Shown here one piece after another: positions 41,475 through 44,556 of a DNA stretch of 44,556 nucleotides. This DNA comes from Clostridiales bacterium (GTDB taxonomy: Bacteria; Bacillota; Clostridia; Peptostreptococcales; Anaerovoracaceae), in the NCBI GenBank assembly GCA_022766365.1, contig JALENW010000018.1:1-44556 (forward strand), read 5' to 3'. The notes under the pieces are model-generated. The model worked only from the letters and a program-made list of their open reading frames with translations. It did not search any database and was not told where the DNA came from. A program made the translations under genes and the position numbers. Each line of letters starts with the position of its first letter. Within the stretch, counting starts at the first letter, position 1.

Positions 41475-41480
41475 TATAAT
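41475..41480 (+). promoter_or_regulatory. -10 box five bases before a start codon (possible leaderless mRNA)
   Basis: A perfect TATAAT at 41475-41480 is followed by TTGTA and the ATG at 41486. No clear -35 is seen, and there is no Shine-Dalgarno before this ATG or before the in-frame ATG at 41501. Transcription would start at about the first base of the start codon. Confidence 0.4.
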
Positions 41481-41485
41481 TTGTA

Positions 41486-42739
41486 ATGGAAACTGAAACT
41501 ATGAATACTAAGATAACTGAGAAAACCAAAAATTTCAAAGAAATCCCCATAACCGGAGAAGGAATCACTGTTCTCGCCGGCGGCAGCAGAGAATCCGATA
41601 AGACAAGTTCCCGTATCTTTCGATCCGCATATGTTACAGACACCAGACTCATGGGTGTATTGTCCATAGGTATCACATGGGACCTGCCTGATAACAAATT
41701 CAAGAAACGTATGCACCAATTCTTCTATATCGATGTGGAAGAATACGGACTTGAAAGATATGAGATGATTCTCGGAGACAATGAAGATCTATATGATGAT
41801 GTCCAAAGGACTTTTGTCGGAGGTCTCGGCGCAAGACTTGTCGAAATATCCCTTCGAGAAGCTATGTGGCTGATGCAAAAATACGCTGACCGTGCCCTTG
41901 CGAATAATCATTTTATCCCTGAGCCGGTGAGTGAATACTCTTGTCTCTTGAAACCGGCTGTCATTTTTTCAGAACCTGAGATGTATATCCTGGACAGCAA
42001 GCAATGCACTCCCGTATCCACACCATACGAGTCAACCAACTACTACCTTATGAGGACATTTGCCAAGGACCTTGAAGCTGCAGCTGTTTTGGCCACGGGC
42101 CCTGATATATCAGACCCGTTTCCCCAACTTCCGGTAAGTGTTCTGTATAAGAACAAAATAACTGCTTTGGATGAAGCCGGCCTATTTTCCTGTGAATGTC
42201 TGGTTGAAGCTGGAGACAGATACTACATGGCGGTATGCCGGGTTCAGATGGAACATCTCCGTGTAGGTGCGGTTTCCGGAATTTCAGCTTTTCCCATATC
42301 CACAATGGAAGCAGCTTGTTTGCTCAGCAGGACTGAGCACATCTCCGTCATGCATGTTGATGACGAGTTCAAATATTTCAATCAGAACTCTACTTTCATG
42401 TTGAATTGGAGTACTGTGCGCAGAGAAGGAAGTGGCGTACTATTCGTTTTGTACAAACCGAACAACAGCCATGTCAACTCTCCGAACTACTCTATACTCA
42501 ATGATTTTTACGGCATCTATTATTACAACGGAAAAGATGAGCTCGTTATCATGGGGAGCAGCGAGGAATATCTGGGGCTTCTGGAACATGATATTTTTAA
42601 CTCTGCATTTGGTAAGCACGCCAGCCTGATTCATAAGGAAATCTATACAGAGCCATTGATTTACGATTTTGTTTTGAGCGACGAAACCCATTTCTTAGAC
42701 TATGCGAAGAAGGTCAGAGAAGAAGGCAAGAATCAATAG
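41486..42739 (+). CDS. Cytoplasmic protein of unknown function
   Basis: 417 residues, without signal peptide or membrane helices. The sequence is mixed alpha/beta with many aromatic residues: WDLPDNKFKKRMHQFFYIDVEEYGLERYEMILGD near residue 65, REAMWLMQKYADRAL near 130, and NYYLMRTFAKDLEAAAVL near 185. No nucleotide-binding, metal-binding or catalytic motif is evident, and I recognise no family. It is divergent from the SAM riboswitch, and the two transcription units share only about 65 bases. The start may be ATG 41486 or ATG 41501; neither has a ribosome binding site. The AT-rich intergenic region after it contains DnaA boxes. Confidence 0.65.
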   Translation: METETMNTKITEKTKNFKEIPITGEGITVLAGGSRESDKTSSRIFRSAYVTDTRLMGVLSIGITWDLPDNKFKKRMHQFFYIDVEEYGLERYEMILGDNEDLYDDVQRTFVGGLGARLVEISLREAMWLMQKYADRALANNHFIPEPVSEYSCLLKPAVIFSEPEMYILDSKQCTPVSTPYESTNYYLMRTFAKDLEAAAVLATGPDISDPFPQLPVSVLYKNKITALDEAGLFSCECLVEAGDRYYMAVCRVQMEHLRVGAVSGISAFPISTMEAACLLSRTEHISVMHVDDEFKYFNQNSTFMLNWSTVRREGSGVLFVLYKPNNSHVNSPNYSILNDFYGIYYYNGKDELVIMGSSEEYLGLLEHDIFNSAFGKHASLIHKEIYTEPLIYDFVLSDETHFLDYAKKVREEGKNQ

Positions 42740-42932
42740 TAATAATCTTGTGAGCTGCGCAATTGCGTAATCGAAATATTAATATTCCGGGAATTTTAGA
42801 AAGTATCACAATTCTGAATGCAATGACAAATCGAATTTAAGCTTTCACAATAATTATGTAAACTTACTGCACACGCACTGTTAGATTTTACTGATGTCAC
42901 AAAGGCTTGGAAATACTTATTTTATAACTTAC

Positions 42933-42948
42933 TGTGATATTTATCACA
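42933..42948. promoter_or_regulatory. Perfect CRP/FNR-type palindrome
   Basis: TGTGA-TATTTA-TCACA matches the classical CRP half-site pair with the six-base spacer, and pairing extends to seven bases per arm. It lies in the 373-bp gap between the unknown protein and the AlaX-type gene, just before the DnaA boxes. Confidence 0.5.
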
Positions 42949-42952
42949 AAAG

Positions 42953-43062
42953 TTATCAACATGTGTATGTGGATAACTATTTTTGAGCATATCGTTGAAT
43001 TTTCAAAGTTTATTCTCATCATCTTACATAAAATTCGAAAAGTTATCCACGTATTTTCCACA
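42953..43062. promoter_or_regulatory. Cluster of DnaA boxes in an AT-rich intergenic region
   Basis: A perfect DnaA box TTATCCACA lies on the minus strand at 42976-42968. On the plus strand TTATCAACA (42953-42961), TTATCCACG (43043-43051) and TTTTCCACA (43054-43062) each differ from it by one base. The last two are 11 bp apart in the same orientation. The surrounding sequence is very AT-rich. It may be a DnaA-binding regulatory or titration site; no dnaA, rnpA or other origin-linked gene is nearby. Confidence 0.6.
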
Positions 43063-43112
43063 TAATTATTGCTGCACTTTACTTTTGAAAATTAAGAAAT
43101 TTAGGGGATAAA

Positions 43113-44399
43113 ATGAAAACACAAACCATCTACAAAGATAATGTATATTTAAAGGACTTAAATGGAAGAATAACAGGAATTTATTCCATAGATGACAAAA
43201 CTCTCCTTACATTTGACCGGACTATCTTTTTCCCGACCGGCGGCGGTCAAAGCCACGACATAGGTAAAATTATCTGGAAGTCGAAAGAAATTCCTGTCGT
43301 TGATGTCTATGAGAAGGAGGGAGAAATATACCATCAGGTGATACTTGATTCCCTTTATAATTCCGATTGCGAAATTGAAAATCGCACCAAAAATACAGAT
43401 AGCTTTTCCAAAGGTGATGATGTTCAACTTCAGATAGACTGGAATCACCGATTTGACAATATGCAGCGCCACTGCGGAGAACACATTCTCAGCGGAGCGT
43501 TTTACAAACTTTACAAGGGTATAAACCGCGGATTCCACATGGGCAAGGATTATATGACTATCGATATAAGCCTTGAAGTCAGTCCATTTGATAAGATTAC
43601 ATGGAAGATGGCGAAGGAGGCAGAACTTGAAACTAATAAAGTTATATGGGAAAATATTCCTGTGATTACGACCCATTATGATACCAAGGAAGAAGCTTCC
43701 GTAGAGCCTCTTAGAAAGGAACTGAAAATATCAAGTGACATAACCATCGTCCGCATAGGAAGTTTCAATGAGCCTTCAGATGCGGTGGCTTGTTGCGGCA
43801 CACACCCAAGCCATTCAGGTCAAGTCGGAATGTTGAAAATCTACAAGATTGAACCAAATAAAGGTATGACACGAATCTATTTTGATGCAGGAAAACGGGC
43901 TTTCAAAAACTACCAAAGGGACTATGATGTTTTGACAAAAATAAACAATAAACTTTCCGCCGGGACGGAGGATCTGTTCGATAAATTCAAATCAATGGAG
44001 GAACACACCCACGGTGTAAAAGCCAGACTGCACAATTTAGAGAAAATTCTGATTAATTCCAAAGTAAAAGCCTTAAAGCCGGATTTGGAGGCCATTACCG
44101 GGGGCGTTCTGATCAAAACCTACGATGACATCTCAAAGGACATGATTCAGTCCATAGGCAGACAGCTTACAAAAAACCAATCTCTGCCCGATGAAGTACT
44201 GTTGATACTTTCCTCATCACCCGGAGCCTTCGCAATACTCTACGCATCCCCCTCCTCAAAATATCATTGCGGAAATATAGTAAAGGAAAAAGGACGACCG
44301 ATTGGTGGTAAAGGTGGCGGCAACCAAACATCTGCTCAAGTTACATTTGAGACTTCGAATGAGCTCAACAACTTTCTCGGGTATTTGAAAACGCTGTAG
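43113..44399 (+). CDS. Alanyl-tRNA editing protein, AlaX-L type
   Basis: 428 residues. The N-terminal half matches the AlaRS editing module: FFPTGGGQSHD at 39-49, the zinc-binding HCGEH at 120-124 and CCGTH at 227-231, which supply His120, His124, Cys227 and His231. A coiled-coil linker (about 270-325) leads to a DHHA1-like C-terminal domain ending in IGGKGGGNQTSAQ near 398. Such proteins hydrolyse Ser-tRNA(Ala) or Gly-tRNA(Ala) in trans. The length and the DHHA1 domain indicate the long AlaX class. GGGGAT precedes the ATG. The upstream region carries DnaA boxes and a CRP-type palindrome. A strong terminator follows. Confidence 0.9.
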   Translation: MKTQTIYKDNVYLKDLNGRITGIYSIDDKTLLTFDRTIFFPTGGGQSHDIGKIIWKSKEIPVVDVYEKEGEIYHQVILDSLYNSDCEIENRTKNTDSFSKGDDVQLQIDWNHRFDNMQRHCGEHILSGAFYKLYKGINRGFHMGKDYMTIDISLEVSPFDKITWKMAKEAELETNKVIWENIPVITTHYDTKEEASVEPLRKELKISSDITIVRIGSFNEPSDAVACCGTHPSHSGQVGMLKIYKIEPNKGMTRIYFDAGKRAFKNYQRDYDVLTKINNKLSAGTEDLFDKFKSMEEHTHGVKARLHNLEKILINSKVKALKPDLEAITGGVLIKTYDDISKDMIQSIGRQLTKNQSLPDEVLLILSSSPGAFAILYASPSSKYHCGNIVKEKGRPIGGKGGGNQTSAQVTFETSNELNNFLGYLKTL

Positions 44400-44420
44400 A
44401 ACACCAAATACACAAAATAG

Positions 44421-44461
44421 AAAACGCTGTACTTCCGGGAATTCCCAAGGTACAGCGTTTT
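44421..44461 (+). terminator. Terminator of the AlaX-type gene
   Basis: AAAACGCTGTAC (44421-44432) pairs perfectly with GTACAGCGTTTT (44450-44461). The loop contains a GGGAATTCCC dyad. A/T flanks on both sides would let it also end the minus-strand gene arriving from the right edge. Confidence 0.85.
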
Positions 44462-44495
44462 AAAATCAATCCTGCTTTTATCTGTATATGGATTA

Positions 44496-44556
44496 CTAGT
44501 CTTCCTGATAAGGCTTCAGGTCAGGACTCCAGATGAGTTCACACCCTGTAGCTTCC
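44496..44556 (-). CDS. Unidentified protein, C-terminal fragment (runs off right edge)
   Basis: A minus-strand frame enters from the right edge and ends at TAG 44498-44496, encoding EATGCELIWSPDLKPYQED at its C-terminus. It is the only long frame in this stretch, and it stops 35 bases before the shared terminator, which supports a real gene end. Nineteen residues do not allow identification. Confidence 0.5.
   Translation of the reverse strand, partial: EATGCELIWSPDLKPYQED

Noticed and set aside
42933-43062. Chromosomal replication origin
   Set aside because: DnaA boxes are present, but dnaA, dnaN, rnpA, rpmH, gidA and an obvious DnaA-trio/unwinding arrangement are not seen. Only a DnaA-box cluster can be supported.
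1-44556. CRISPR arrays, insertion sequences, integrases or phage genes
   Set aside because: No regularly spaced repeats, transposase, recombinase or structural phage proteins were seen on either strand.

Overview
This window looks like part of the chromosome of a strictly anaerobic, low-GC Gram-positive bacterium of the class Clostridia, probably an amino-acid fermenter. The signs are AT-rich intergenic DNA, strong AGGAGG-type ribosome binding sites, the murB / PHP / rapZ / whiA neighbourhood, a Bce-type peptide-sensing module, a SAM-I riboswitch on metK, a single-chain pyruvate:ferredoxin oxidoreductase, a hybrid cluster protein, and 3-keto-5-aminohexanoate cleavage enzyme (kce) of lysine fermentation. 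No prophage, insertion sequence or CRISPR array was seen. An Anaerovoracaceae-like (Family XIII) host is only a guess.

Layout. 1-5141: a left-edge gene fragment, a small membrane protein and an NhaC antiporter on the minus strand, facing an AtoE-type short-chain fatty acid transporter and a membrane-anchored XRE regulator with a small partner. 5401-12584, all minus: dsdA, an AI-2E family permease, murB, a PHP hydrolase and rapZ, then kce from its own promoter, and whiA. kce sits where yvcK usually lies. 12846-17296: a sigma-54 island with a regulator whose N-terminal half resembles 3,5-diaminohexanoate dehydrogenase (Kdd). A sigma-54 promoter drives an NhaC-like transporter on one side, and a second drives a 78-residue protein on the other. 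17578-26333: ogt, a membrane protein, por/nifJ, a lipoprotein, a DMT transporter and hcp. 26502-31746: a Crp/Fnr regulator divergent from hcp, a nuclease, tatD, metG, a small acidic membrane protein and a cytidylate kinase-like protein. 31935-32010: tRNA-Ala(GGC). 32192-41151, minus: metK with its SAM-I riboswitch, an ArsB/NhaD transporter, an unknown protein, aspartate kinase, a two-component system and a BceAB transporter. 41486-44399: an unknown protein, an intergenic cluster of DnaA boxes, and an AlaX-type editing protein.

How the parts may fit. Por, hcp, kce, AtoE and several ion transporters fit anaerobic amino-acid fermentation with acid export and sodium cycling. The most unusual elements are: (1) the Kdd-like domain, with its Rossmann glycine motif degraded, apparently reused as a sensor on a sigma-54 activator; (2) a 12-G tract between the -35 and -10 boxes of the nhaC promoter, the architecture of a phase-variable promoter; (3) two genes whose -10 box lies so close to the start codon, without a Shine-Dalgarno sequence, that their mRNAs may be leaderless; (4) DnaA boxes beside a perfect TGTGA-N6-TCACA palindrome. 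All functions are inferred from sequence and memory of families; no search was run.
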